The translations under genes and the position numbers were made by a program. The notes under the pieces were generated by a model, which was not told where the DNA came from, did not search any database, and saw nothing but the letters and a program-made list of their open reading frames with translations. This document shows positions 53,001 through 64,000 of a stretch of DNA of 64,000 nucleotides, piece after piece (the stretch's first letter is position 1; each line of letters opens with the position of its first letter). The stretch is from Lethocerus indicus (lineage: Eukaryota > Arthropoda > Insecta > Hemiptera > Belostomatidae): NCBI GenBank assembly GCA_019843655.1, contig JACDQD010000004.1, positions 4,154,001 to 4,218,000 of the forward strand. The letters are read 5' to 3'.

Positions 53001-53075
53001 CTTCACGCTCCCCCCGCCCGCCAACGTCGTCCGGGACCCTGGCTTCGATTTTCTCTTCTTACCGCCTTTCGCCAT
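50066..53075 (-). CDS. Unrecognised lysine/glutamate-rich protein, six exons
   Basis: Minus-strand exons 53075-52762, 52052-51883, 51496-51297, 50928-50783, 50689-50553 and 50283-50066 close in phase to 394 residues. I do not recognise the family. It starts MAKGGKKRKSKPGSR, followed by an alternating EV run (EPEVEVEVEVEVDE) encoded by repeated CCACCT. The middle looks helical (SSFWILDILCEALRQARINEMKRK, then REEMFATVDRMLIKAGDMMADRKGK). A serine-rich acidic stretch (SSDSDSS), FLAETLYGLLANRFVYDVV and a proline-rich part (SKPPEIIPLQVLDHI) follow, and it ends with KKKGKKDKKRGKGK and a short helix. The lysine-rich ends and helical core recall some ciliary or axonemal proteins, but that is only an impression. 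The join between exons 3 and 4 (ATG|GTCTCA) is the weakest; the alternative is a stop at 51,285 and a separate downstream gene. Confidence 0.6.
51565..51609. repeat. Dispersed 45-bp motif, copy 2
   Basis: Near-match to 22,832-22,876, reading TTACTGGTTCCATCATCAGG, in intron 2 of the lysine-rich gene. Same orientation as copy 1. Confidence 0.5.
52415..52640 (+). pseudogene. Mariner-family transposase fragment (N-terminal helix-turn-helix)
   Basis: The frame at 52,311-52,802 contains FAKFRSGDFSLKDEERSGRP, then VEVDDDRIKAIIDSDRHSST and RDIAEKLNVSYTCIQNHL, the DNA-binding region of Tc1/mariner transposases (mariner type). The match stops after RLLC, and the catalytic DDD region is missing, so this is a dead fragment. 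It lies in intron 1 of the lysine-rich gene on the opposite strand. No terminal inverted repeats were seen nearby. The frame is still open, so the copy is not very old or is too short to show decay. Confidence 0.85.
52936..52979. repeat. Coding CCACCT hexamer repeat
   Basis: Repeated CCACCT units within exon 1 of the lysine-rich gene (minus strand) produce its alternating Glu-Val run. Length variation would add or remove EV pairs without changing frame. Confidence 0.75.
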
Positions 53076-54693
53076 ACCGAACAATTTTACTGAGACAACT
53101 AGCCACGAGGATTTTGTCGTATAAAATACACTCACAATTGGTCCGACTACAGATTTTTTTTTAAACACATGGTCGACTGAAATGTATTCTCGACGAGAAA
53201 CAAATGCAAAAATTATGCAAATCTTTATACAGATTTCAATAATTATTACTTAGAAAAAGATCAGCATATCTCATAGGCTAAATGAGGTACAAAATGTAGT
53301 AAATTTATTGCCACACTTATTTAGTGCACATTTTAATTTCTGTTTGTCTCAAGTGCACATTTTAGTGAATACATTTGTCAGAAGCAATATCTGAGAGGCT
53401 GAAAATTTAGTATAATAATTAATGCTCTAAATTATTATAGGCTGTGTGGCAACGGGGAAATAGTAATGACTGAAGTGCTTAAATCCATAAAACTTAGATA
53501 ATATATGAATATAATAATCTTCATTGGTACGTAATAAAAGTTTTCATAAATGATTTTTTAAATAAAAGAATAAGTGGTATTGTACTGTGATTTGTATTCT
53601 CTATGGTTATCAAAATTACATTTAATTACATATTATAATATTTATTATTAACTTTTGTATCAGATAATCCTATATAACAATTATTGTTATATAGAAATTA
53701 ATTAAAACATTATGAATATTCATTTTTCCTTCAATTTTAGAACACAAGACATAATTTATTTCCTCTTAAGAAGTGTAAAAAATGTGGTTTTGTAAGTGGG
53801 AGGAGTTTATTATTATTACCTGTGTGTATAAACCTGATTTTTTACATTAAACTAAACGAGTTGAATATAAGACATGCACATATCCTAAAACATTTATAAT
53901 GACCTCACCACTTTTTTCTATAAATGTTATCTCTATGGTTTTTTTACTGGATTTAATCTTGTTATGTATATTAGATTAATTTAAAACATACAATTATTGA
54001 TTAGGTTGATCAAATAAACATTAATGTTTAGAAGCAGTAATATGCTTTCATTATCTCCATTTTGAGTTTTCTTTTTTCTGAGAATATAAAAAAAATATAT
54101 GTGTGAGTTTTAACTGTCACAAAGTTTCTTCAATAACAAATTTTAAAATTCAGAAGTCCTGTATCATAAAACTAAACAAATAATATTTGTATGTTACCAA
54201 TACACTGCATTCATAGTTAGTATTAAGAGTAGTATTGATAGTGCAATAAAAAAATCATTTCTAATTTATTATATAAGAAAATCTGATTATTTTAGAATAA
54301 AATTCTATGTAAATTTAATAAGAAATTTTTTATTTTCAATTTCACATTCAGTTGTATTTAATACAGAAAATATTACTTAATATCATAAAAAATTGTTAGG
54401 GTATTTTCTCCAATTTAATTTTTAATGATTAATTCATTCATCAATATTTATAATTTTTCAGAAAATTATATTATAGTGAAAAAACACTTAAGAACAATTT
54501 TATCAATTATTAACTTTATTTATCAATATACCAAGCACATATCTATTGAAGTATTTTTGAGTAGTGGTCATAAATAATGCAAGATGTTTCAAATTAAAAA
54601 AACATACAAGTCAACTTATTAAAAAATCACATAAAGTTTAGGATAGTGTGTTCAGAAGTGGTTTTAATATGGTGGACCTAAAATGTATTGTTG

Positions 54694-54694
<1 letters not shown>

Positions 54695-54739
<45 letters not shown>
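54695..54739. repeat. (TA)n microsatellite
   Basis: About 22 uninterrupted TA dinucleotides in AT-rich spacer. Confidence 0.95.
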
Positions 54740-54742
<3 letters not shown>

Positions 54743-55260
54743 ACACTATATTTGTTAATTTTTTAGTTTAGTGGGATGATCTAACCAATTTCCTTTAGTA
54801 ATGAGATTTAATTCTTTGGCAACAAATAACATTGAACATATAGTATTTGAACATAATGAAATATTAGTGTTTGTTAGATATAATTGTGAGAAAACCTTAT
54901 TTCATATTTAAAAGAAGTTTCTCTAGAGAGAACATCTTAATTCCTCTTTCAATTTTATCTGAGGCATTTTCTTGAATATTGACTTTGGAGCGTCACTTCG
55001 AGGAATTGAACCAGATAAGAGCCGAAATAAAATTAATCTATAATGAACATAAATTTTTGACTTTGATTTGGAAATGAGTTCTGACGAGTTTTACATTAAG
55101 AAATAAAAAGATAATTTCAATGGTTTATAACTCCTCTCATAACTTATATTCCAGTTTATAAATATGTTGGCAAAAAATTACTGATGGAGTGCCTCAGGGT
55201 TTGATTTTTAAACTAATAAGAAACAAAAGTTTTAAGTAAAGAAACTTTTGTTATATTTTC

Positions 55261-56270
55261 AGTATAACCCGAGAACGGAAGGCGTTCGGCGTATCGCGGG
55301 ATAGTATAACCTGAGAACGGAAGGCGTTCGGCGTATCGCGGGATAGTATAACCTGAGAACGGAAGGCGTTCGGCGTATCGGGATAGTATAACCTGAGAAC
55401 GGAAGGCGTTCGGCGTATCGAGGGATAGTATAACCTGAGAACGGAAGGCTTTCGGCGTATCGCGGGATAGTATAACCTGAGAACGGAAGGCGTTCGGCGT
55501 ATCGCGGGATAGTATAACCTGAGAACGGAAGGCGTTCGGCGTATCGCGGGATAGTATAACCTGAGAACGGAAGGCGTTCGGCGTATCGCGGGATAGTATA
55601 ACCTGAGAACGGAAGGCGTTCGGCGTATCGCGGGATAGTATAACCTGAGAACGGAAGGCGTTCGGCGTATCGCGGGATAGTATAACCTGAGAACGGAAGG
55701 CGTTCGGCGTATCGCGGGATAGTATAACCTGAGAACGGAAGGCGTTCGGCATATCGCGGGATAGTATAACCTGAGAACGGAAGGCGTTCGGCGTATCGCG
55801 GGATAGTATAACCTGAGAACGGAAGGCGTTCGGCGTATCGCGGGATAGTATAACCTGAGAACGGAAGGCGTTCGGCGTATCGCGGGATAGTATAACCTGA
55901 GAACGGAAGGCGTTCGGCGTATCGCGGGATAGTATAACCTGAGAACGGAAGGCGTTCGGCGTAGGATAGTATAACCTGAGAACGGAAGGCGTTCGGCGGG
56001 ATAGTATAACCTGAGAACGGAAGGCGTTCGGCGTATCGCGGGATAGTATAACCTGAGAACGGAAGGCGTTCGGCGTATCGCGGGATAGTATAACCTGAGA
56101 ACGGAAGGCGTTCGGCGTATCGCGGGATAGTATAACCTGAGAACGGAAGGCGTTCGGCGTATCGCGGGATAGTATAACCTGAGAACGGAAGGCGTTCGGC
56201 GTATCGCGGGATAGTATAACCTGAGAACGGAAGATAGTAACCTGAGAACGGAAGGCGTTCGGCGCGTAGT
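55261..56270. repeat. 42-bp minisatellite, long array (about 25 units)
   Basis: About 25 head-to-tail units of 42 bp, nearly identical, with a few shortened units (near 55,380, 55,965, 55,998 and 56,230). Because 42 is divisible by 3, the minus strand gives a 14-residue repeat frame (PNAFRSQVILSRDT), which I treat as a by-product. Confidence 0.95.
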
Positions 56271-56670
56271 ATAACTAAAGGTGCACTTGCATTGAATAAC
56301 TAGATTACTAAAAATAAAATTTTTTCAATAAATTTTTATTAAATAGTAAAACTTTTATGATCGTAAATGCACAATACCAGATAGTTTTCCTGTCATATAT
56401 TTGGAAGCCAGAAACTAATAGTTGTGACCAGTTGTCTGAACAAATAAATAAATTTGACCGATAATCCGACTAAGACTTAAGCCAACTAATAAAATCCCTC
56501 CCAACCCAAATAAGACAAACAACATCCCCCAAAAAACAATAAGAAGACATATATCTACACACGATAAACAGATAACCACCACAGTACAAGTGATAGTGAC
56601 AGTGAGGATGCCCAAAACACATCCAAAGTGCCAAAGTGACTAACACCGCTACTGAAGATGGCGAGCAGCC
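55261..56670. mobile_element. Minisatellite-bearing dispersed element, copy 2
   Basis: A long 42-bp array, a short remnant of the 70-bp unit, then about 390 bases matching 42,790-43,150, ending at the same GGCGAGCAGCCG. The inverted-repeat partner seen on the left of copy 1 is missing here, so this copy is either truncated or its left end has been replaced by array expansion. Confidence 0.6.
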
Positions 56671-58643
56671 GGACTGAACTTTGGAAACATCTCAAGAAAT
56701 AAGTATAATTTCCTTCCAAAGAACGGTTTAAAGAATTTTTAAAATACAAGAAATTTCCAAATATTTGCGAGTAAATACTTGATACACTTGGTATTTTGGG
56801 TAATTATATATTTATTAAAGTTGTTAAATAAAACAACGAATTGAAAATTAAATGAGAATTTGTTTTCTTCCCAATCTTATATTGAAATATCCCTCCCCAT
56901 GTTCCGTCAAAAGGCCAACTTCCCCCATTTACGGTACGATCAAAATTGGTTCATTCGTCATTTGATATGGAGAGTAAGCTCCATTCTCCTTCTCCGCGCA
57001 GTCAGCTCAGATCTTCTAAGTGTTCTAGATATACTTGTCTTGTGTCCGTTTTTTTGTAGCTGTCGATAATGACTATCCGTTTTTATTAGTGGCTAAAAAT
57101 ATTTTGCCTCACTGAAACTTGGGGTCCACGATTTAGCGTGTATATTCCTTCGTTGTCAACAATCCGAGGTTACACTAATAATTTTGTTTTATTTTGTCGT
57201 AGCTGGCCGACTGCCCAATCTGTAACTGAGCTCATTGTTATTATAAGGAGCTGAATTAATTTCCCGAAGGTGGAATAATCCAGCTGGGCTTAATGACTTC
57301 TGGCGGGCCCATTTTCCCAGCCGGCTATTACAAATTGGCGTCTATTGAAATCGTAATGAAAGTGCATTACCTGCGCCCTGGAAGAGCACTTACTGCTACG
57401 ACAGTTACTTTACTATCGAGGACGTGACTGAATAGAGACTTGTTAGCTTACAAGACGACCGCGTTCTGAATGCTCCGCCTCAGTCAACTGACGGTTGACT
57501 GCATTGACCTCTTTATTTCCCTCCGTCGTTTTCTTTTTTCCACTACCCTTTTTATTTTTTATTTTTTTTTAAATAACTCTCACTTTATTCGAACACAAAG
57601 CTCGGCCCATGGAAGGGGAAAGTGATTTCCACTGCTTGTGCAACTCGATGAAAACAGTAAACACGCTCGTTAACGGGCAGACGTTATTTATTAGATACGT
57701 CTCACATTTCTAGAATTTTCTCCCTATTAGCTATGATAGGATTTTCAATAGGAGCGATTGCTGAAAAAACGCAAATTGTCTATGCCCCTTTTGATGAAAA
57801 GGTGGGGTGTAATCCAAATAACCGCCTCGATTAGTTTGACAATCGAATGGATGTATTGAATAGTATTTTCTGTCGTAAAGTTGACAAAATGTATCAGTTT
57901 TAGAACTTCAAATTACATTAGACAACCCGTTTTTGAAAACAATCAATCAAGGATAGAAGTATGTCATGTAACAAACCAACCGGTCGTGTGGATCTTATGT
58001 TGTACGTGTTGATTAAAATAGGTACATAAAACCGGAGGGATTATTATATATGTTGTCTGGGAGTAGAAATCTGCTGCGTCAGGGAACATTTGTGTACTAG
58101 AACTCATTGCCTTAGTGTTGCCCTTTAAATATAAATCAGATCGCAGTTCATAGCAGGCTATGAAAAAGGGCCGGGATGCCTCGTTTTGATTTCTGACTCC
58201 TAGAAATATTCTGAAAATATTCCACAACCAGAAAATAGTGTCTATAGACAGGCAGAGAAAGAACGTCCGTTTTGTTTATTGAAAATGAGCGCGTTTCACC
58301 CCTTTATTGATTTGTGAATCCCTGATCAACTAATCCGCTAATTTGATCGTCAGATTTTTAAATAGGAATTTTGTGTCCGCGTATACAGAGATGTGCCAGA
58401 TTTGTCGACAGATTTTGTAGAAAAAAAACAATCAATCTAAAATCATACGTCAAAGGTAATGATCAAATCTATGCTACAATACTGAGGAATTCGGGCGTAT
58501 TCGATCTGCGAAGTCGACGATCGGAGACACGAATCGTCGATTGAGTGAGAGAGCAACAATAAGTGAACGGAAGGAAAACGATGGGGCGAACAAGTTATCG
58601 CTTGGCATAGGTCAGTTCGCGGTCCACCTTGAGATAGCATGTG

Positions 58644-58644
<1 letters not shown>

Positions 58645-58709
<65 letters not shown>
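58645..58709. repeat. (CT)n microsatellite
   Basis: About 32 CT dinucleotides, ending about 60 bases before the possible first exon at 58,772. Long CT/GA tracts near insect promoters can bind GAGA-type factors; no such role is shown here. Confidence 0.95.
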
Positions 58710-58711
<2 letters not shown>

Positions 58712-58771
58712 ATCGCAAGGAGCCCTTGTCCCCCGGCTCGCTATAGTCCCCGGTCAAGCTACTTCGGAAGG

Positions 58772-58835
58772 ATGGATTATAATAGTGATAATATTATCAT
58801 TTGCGGTTTATTCTTTGTAGTGGCGCTCAAATTAG
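58772..58835 (+). CDS. Possible first coding exon with signal-anchor or signal peptide (partial gene)
   Basis: An ATG opens a 64-base frame, MDYNSDN then IIICGLFFVVALKLG, ending at a consensus donor G|GTGAGT. A short polar start plus 15 hydrophobic residues looks like the signal peptide of a secreted or surface protein. No second exon was found in the remaining 5 kb, so the gene, if real, has a long first intron and leaves the window. A chance frame cannot be excluded. Confidence 0.4.
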
Positions 58836-61800
58836 GTGAGTCGTTGCCAATAAAAAATTAGTGGATTTACATTTTTTATTGTAATTATTACACCTAAGAA
58901 ATAATTTCACGTTGGAATTTGTTTAATATTTTTTCCGCTTCTTTACTGAGGTGAACGTTCAGTGTTTGACGAGGAGAAGCAGAAGACAGTTTGTAAGACC
59001 CTTGAGGACTGTACAGCCCCTACAAAACTCGCGGGATATTCAGGAAGTATATATTCAGGGTCGATCAATTAATGAGGAGTGTACAGTGCCGGCGAATAGA
59101 GCCCCGCCGTATAGCTCCGCTAAATTAATTCAAATATTTGTCTCGGTCGATCGGGTCTAATTTAGCCTTCCGCAATCGGCCGGGGCGGCGGTACAACCGA
59201 GGCCAACTTCTATACGGGTCCGGATAGTTAGTCCAACTCTCCCGGTCTGAGATTGTTTCGTTTCGAATTATCGGAATGGAATTCGGCTTGGTGAGGGGAC
59301 GCCGAACTCGGTAGGAAGGAGATTGGGAACTACTTCCGTGTCGGCTGGTGAATACATTACACCAGGGTGGGTAGGGCCAGGGGCATTATGCATTAGGCCG
59401 CCGGCCAGCCTACCACCGCCGCCAAACCCAAACCCAAACAATTGCCCAGGGCCCTCCACCCTCCTATTTCCAACCCTGCTATACTTCTCTATCACGTACA
59501 CTGTCGCCCTACACCGACCTACAGGTAACCGGCTAATGTATTCGATACACTTGCGGAGGATGGTACACGTGCGCCCTATGAATACCAGAATTGCTCCATT
59601 CCGAGCGCCGAACTCTCTGGAGTCGATGTACGAAGAAAAGACCACACGATATATGACTTTATAAGCTTCAACCGCCAAGTTTATAAGTCAAATTAGAAAT
59701 TTAGCCGAAATTTGTTCGAAAGCTGATGTATTCACGTTCGATGGATTGAAATATTTGTTCCCATACAGAGATGAATCTATTCGCGCCTATAAGAGTAAAT
59801 ACATAATTGCAGTATTGTCCTGGCATTAGCATAAGCGATGAAAATCCTACGTATATTTATAGGAATAAACATTTCTGTAAAACCAACGAAAATACCAATG
59901 CTCTATTATTAATACTGCAGTTACACAATGGGTTGAAATATTCAACATAACTTTACTTAATTTAAAAATTTAATGTTAACATTAATTAATAATAAAACAC
60001 TGTTAGAGTGACTTGTTTAGTAAAATATAAATAATATTTACGAGGAAAATATGCAGTTAATTTCGCGATCTCGATTATGGTTATAATTCTATTTTAAATA
60101 AAATCTAATATCCTATGCCAAGTACGCGGGGAATTAAAATCAATTATGTCGAGACATCTTGAGCCGATTTGTAAATAAATTTCATCCGTCAGATTTTAAG
60201 AAACAGAAAGAAGTGAAATTTTGATTTTAAATGTGGAATCAAGTCAAATGTTTTAAAGCTCAGGTGCCCATCTGTATTTAAATTATTGGCCGGGGCAAGA
60301 TTTAGATGTATTTAAATGCTGATATCGGTGGACCCAGTGGACGTAACGAAGTGATTCCGATCAGTGAGAAAAGAAAAACAATTGAAATGTACCGAAAGAA
60401 AACACATTCGTGTTGGTTTTACAGCTCTTCGGTCGGAAAGTGTGCGTGAAATTTATTGCAGTTCCACAGGCAGTTGCCAGTCGAATGTGAGAGCGCAACA
60501 GTCTCTGAGTTCCCGTTCGACTCTCCTCCCAGTGCAATGCAAGCCGAGCATCAAATTGGACAACAGCCTGGAGGGGCGATCACTGGGATCAATATTTCCA
60601 CGGCCCAACTTCCTCCTTTTAGCCCTTACACGTGAAATAAGAACAAAAACACATGTCGTGTAAACAGATAGTGATGTAAACGGATATTTTTAATTTGATA
60701 TTTGACAACTTTAGCTAACAGGCTGAATGCGATTGGAATCAATTAATTACGATTCATGCATGACCACTTTAACTTTTGGAATAAGTTAGATTAAGGTTAG
60801 GAAAATGCACTCAGGTTTCTGTAGTTCATTAAGCCATAAGGAAAAATAAGAGTACTGTGCATTCGTTGTTCAACGATCTATTCTGAAGTTAGCTAAAAAT
60901 AACATTTTCTCTCAGGGTTTAACGAGCTCCCGCATTCTTGCTGCATTAAACGATGAAATATTGAAATATATCCGAGTGTTCGCACAGAAATGTACGAAAT
61001 GGCTAGGAAATGAATGCAATAGCTTAATGCATAATTTTATTGTATTTTGTAACGGTGTATTACTTTTCGCGCACGTCAAACATCCTTACTACCGATTGGG
61101 TGACTAAATAAATAACTTTGTTATTCGGAGAGAGATATATCAATATAAATTCCGTTTTCGGCGCCCCTCTAGGCATAAGAGAAGGGAAAGGCTGGAACCT
61201 TGACTCCTAAACATTTTGTTCACCCTATTTCCGTCGCGTTGTACGGTTCTCTCCTAGGAAACGGAATTTCTACCCCCGGTGAGGGCTCAGACGGGCCCGG
61301 GGTAAGGGGGACGTCTAGACGCGTCGGTATCGATCTTGAAGGAGGAGACTTTTGGCGGGGGTGGCGGGGGGCTCCTTGCGGGGGCACAAGGAAGGTGCCG
61401 CCCCCAAGAAGAAGGAGGTAACCTACATCTGGAATTGGGTCAGGACCCGTCTGGAACCTGTTGCTAAGCTACAACGCGCCCCCTCACCGATCCCCTTTCC
61501 GTCGCACCCACCCCGCCGCCCGCCCCACTCCATTTCCACACTTAAATCGTCCGCCTCCCGGGTCCCCGGCTGCCCCGTCCAAATACTGCCCCCACCCCGC
61601 ACCCCGCTCTACGGATAAATTGCAATCCCCCATTTCCGGCCAGTCGTGAGACCCCTTTCTGCTTCCGAGGGTAATTTATCCGTCTCGCGTGTATTAATTA
61701 ATCCTTTAACTGAGCAAAGTCAGTGGAGTGGCTCTGTTTTGCCGCGACCCGTGTGGGCGGCCCCAGTATAATGGCTTCTCTGGTTTAAATAAACGTGAAA

Positions 61801-63689
61801 ATCGAGGATGTTGTTATAGCGCATTTTGTAAGAGTAGGCAGAAGAGAATAGAGACAACGATCTCTTTCCGATATTTTCCTTTCGCACCGATAAAATTAAC
61901 AGCGGATAAAATATCCCGCTTGAATTTTCTGTATTGATTTCAGTTCTAACAAACGCTTTTTGATCTCTATGCTTTGCCCATTGAAATTTTAATGTGTATC
62001 CAACAATATATTTTGGCCGGATGATACAATATTGTAGAATTAACGAGAGGAGCGAAACATTTGTTGTACATTTGTTGTTAGAGCTCAGAAACTTCTTAAA
62101 ATGGCCTTATTAACTATACAATCAACGTTTTTAGGAAATATACTGTTACCGGACGATATCTACGGACCGAAAGCAAAGTGTCCCCCCGACTGTTTGTTCA
62201 GGCAGACCGAACAGCCGTGCTGACATTCCGGTTTTACATTGATATTTCAATACTGGACGTCAACGGCCGATCTCATGTTGGCCCACCCCAATCGTAAATC
62301 ATTGCCTCCTTTATTCCACCCTCCCAGCCCCGTTCAATACCTCCCCTCATAACCCAGTCGTTAATTGTACTGTTAGGCCTTTAAGCCGAGAGTGGAAAAC
62401 GAGCGCTTTTTTGGGTGATGAGGGGGGGGGATAAATCAAAGCATTACGCAATTCGATACAATAGATTGGACCTCTGGGCTAGATTGTTTTTACACATGCA
62501 GTCTGTAAAGCTCAGACCGAGCGAGTTAACGCTTAGACCTTATGGCAGAATTCGGGCAATTACGATACCTTCTACAATGCACTTAGAACATCCCTGGGCC
62601 TCCATAAATGTTGGATTTATCAATCTGAATAGATTCAGTTACTTTGGAAATTTTTCCTGCCCTTCGAATTTAAACGTTTCCAAAGAGTAATGTTTTGCAG
62701 CATCTGTTTTGAATTCATGGTTTTAGCCCCATCGAATGCAGTTCGAGCTTAACAGTGAAACGTGTTTTATTAAAATGGAATCAGTCCCTAGAGAAAAAAA
62801 CTGTAAACTAAGCAGAATTAGAAATACTTAGGTTATCTAGAATCCTCGCCTTCATTTAGCCGGTTCAATTCCGTAGGGTAAAATACCCACCAGAGTTAAT
62901 TGAAATATTGGAACACTTAATTGAACCTTCTGATTGTGGAAATGCGAAGTGGTCTTGTAGTATAATAATATATTTTTTTAAATATATGTGTTTAGTGGAT
63001 ATGGAAGTTATTTACTCCTTAAATATAGAAAAAGAAATAAGTGTGCTTCAAAGTTCTATTTATAAGCGAACCTTTAGTAGAGATATTGGACAATTGGTGA
63101 CGGGATTGAAGATGATTTTCATTTCTTCTCTTTTCGCTTCTTTTACACTGATAGTTTATCTCAACTATTTGCATAATACTTCTTATCGGCGTCCTGTCAC
63201 TCAAACAGAAAAAAATTCAAGATTAAAGTTGGCCCAATATTTTTGAGAACTGTGGCTCTTCCGTCGTACGTTTTATCGACGTGTCAATTTTTTTCTCAAA
63301 AATTATCAAACGGTAATAATAAATTACTGTCGACTGAAAATACTTCGACAATAAACGTACAATTTTTTACTTAAAATTAATTATCAAGCCAACACGCATA
63401 TATTAGTATTTCGGAATGTCATTGTTTTTTTTTAGATCGTTTAAACTCCTTATACTTTGTTTGGATTGACAGGTATTCCAAAATGGTTGAACGTTCTTGC
63501 CCTACAGATTTAACGGCGTTACGCCTTCTTCCGATGTGCATCGATTATTTCCACGTCCCTGCCAATATCGGTGGTACAGAGGGGTTGAGGCGGGAGGCTG
63601 GTGAGGTTGGGGGTTACAAAACGGGATAATTTCAGGGGTGGGGATTGTGGGGGGGGGGTGGCGCGTGAGTGTTTGTGCCTGTGGTAGGA

Positions 63690-63741
<52 letters not shown>

Positions 63742-64000
63742 CGTAATGACCGGTGCCGGACCGGACTATAAGATCAGTGGGCGTACGTGTCTAATTGTCA
63801 AAGTTGGCCTGTCCCCGGGCCCTGATTAATGAACCCGGCCCCATTATTAGACAGCTCTGTGGCCGCCGATGTCTCACCGAGGCCCCGCACGTCCCTATCT
63901 CTCGCCCCCGGCTCGCTAAAATATCTAATTTGCCGTCTCTCCCTACCGGAACGATACCGTTTTCGGCGAGGCGCCGGCGAGATTTTTGTTTCAGCCTGTA
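58836..64000. other. Non-coding region, possibly a long first intron
   Basis: No supported exon. Composition swings strongly: GC-rich blocks at about 59,160-59,600, 61,200-61,680 and 63,500-64,000 lie between AT-rich stretches. Short open frames in the GC-rich blocks are proline/arginine-rich composition effects. Confidence 0.45.
63693..63736. repeat. (GA)n microsatellite
   Basis: About 22 GA dinucleotides in a G-rich block. Confidence 0.95.

Larger units (their letters stand above)
53076..58771. other. Repeat-rich spacer
   Basis: No supported gene. It holds an AT-rich 2-kb stretch, a TA microsatellite, the long 42-bp minisatellite with its unique tail, and from 56,700 on a mixed-composition upstream region of the possible right-hand gene. 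Confidence 0.5.

Noticed and set aside
55213..55752. 179-codon minus-strand frame with a 14-residue repeat
   Set aside because: It is the translation of a 42-bp minisatellite; the frame stays open only because 42 is a multiple of 3, and no start or splice context supports it.
55261..56270. Possible CRISPR-like array
   Set aside because: Units are contiguous and identical with no variable spacers, in a eukaryotic genome.
58541..58861. 106-codon frame with a long Ser-Leu run
   Set aside because: It is the translation of the CT microsatellite; the supported exon in this region uses another frame.
62865..62880. tRNA-like B-box (GGTTCAATTCC)
   Set aside because: The flanking bases do not form a T stem, and no acceptor or anticodon arm fits upstream.
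63638..63829. 63-codon frame with a long Arg-Glu run
   Set aside because: Translation of the GA microsatellite.

Overview
This window is a piece of an insect nuclear genome: AT-rich introns and spacers, GC-richer exons, GT/AG introns, an odorant receptor and a gustatory receptor, nucleoplasmin, and a tandem run of sugar transporters. An intact uracil-DNA glycosylase (UNG) gene points to a non-pupating (hemimetabolous) insect, because from memory holometabolous insects have lost ung; this is an inference and the order cannot be fixed from the window.

Layout, left to right: the first coding exon of an Hr96-type nuclear receptor (minus, cut by the left edge); a heparanase-like GH79 gene of nine exons (plus, 3309-9691) whose last exon adds about 1,050 disordered acidic residues; a five-exon gustatory receptor (minus); nucleoplasmin (minus), whose introns hold three related box C/D snoRNAs; Ung (minus); then Tret1-like sugar transporter copies A and B (plus). 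Next come an odorant receptor with a one-base frameshift (minus), and Tret1-like copies C and D (plus). After these lie a six-exon lysine/glutamate-rich gene I do not recognise (minus) with a mariner fragment in its first intron, a long repeat-rich spacer, and at the right a possible first exon of a gene running out of the window.

The four transporters share one architecture: a tiny N-terminal exon ending in phase 1 and five further introns in the same phases. They are clearly tandem duplicates, and they differ at substrate-pocket and signature motifs. I rebuilt gene models by hand from splice sites; in each complete model the codon phase closes across all introns, except the odorant receptor, which closes only if one base is missing from a C run.

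The mobile and repetitive DNA includes a dispersed element present twice (about 42,054-43,150 and 55,261-56,670) that carries a 42-bp minisatellite and a 70-bp minisatellite (a remnant in the second copy) next to a shared unique tail, plus AT, CT and GA microsatellites. The observations I rate highest are the heparanase-like protein, which appears to have lost its catalytic acid and gained a furin-site-studded tail, and the three snoRNA copies with an identical 13-nt match to 18S rRNA.
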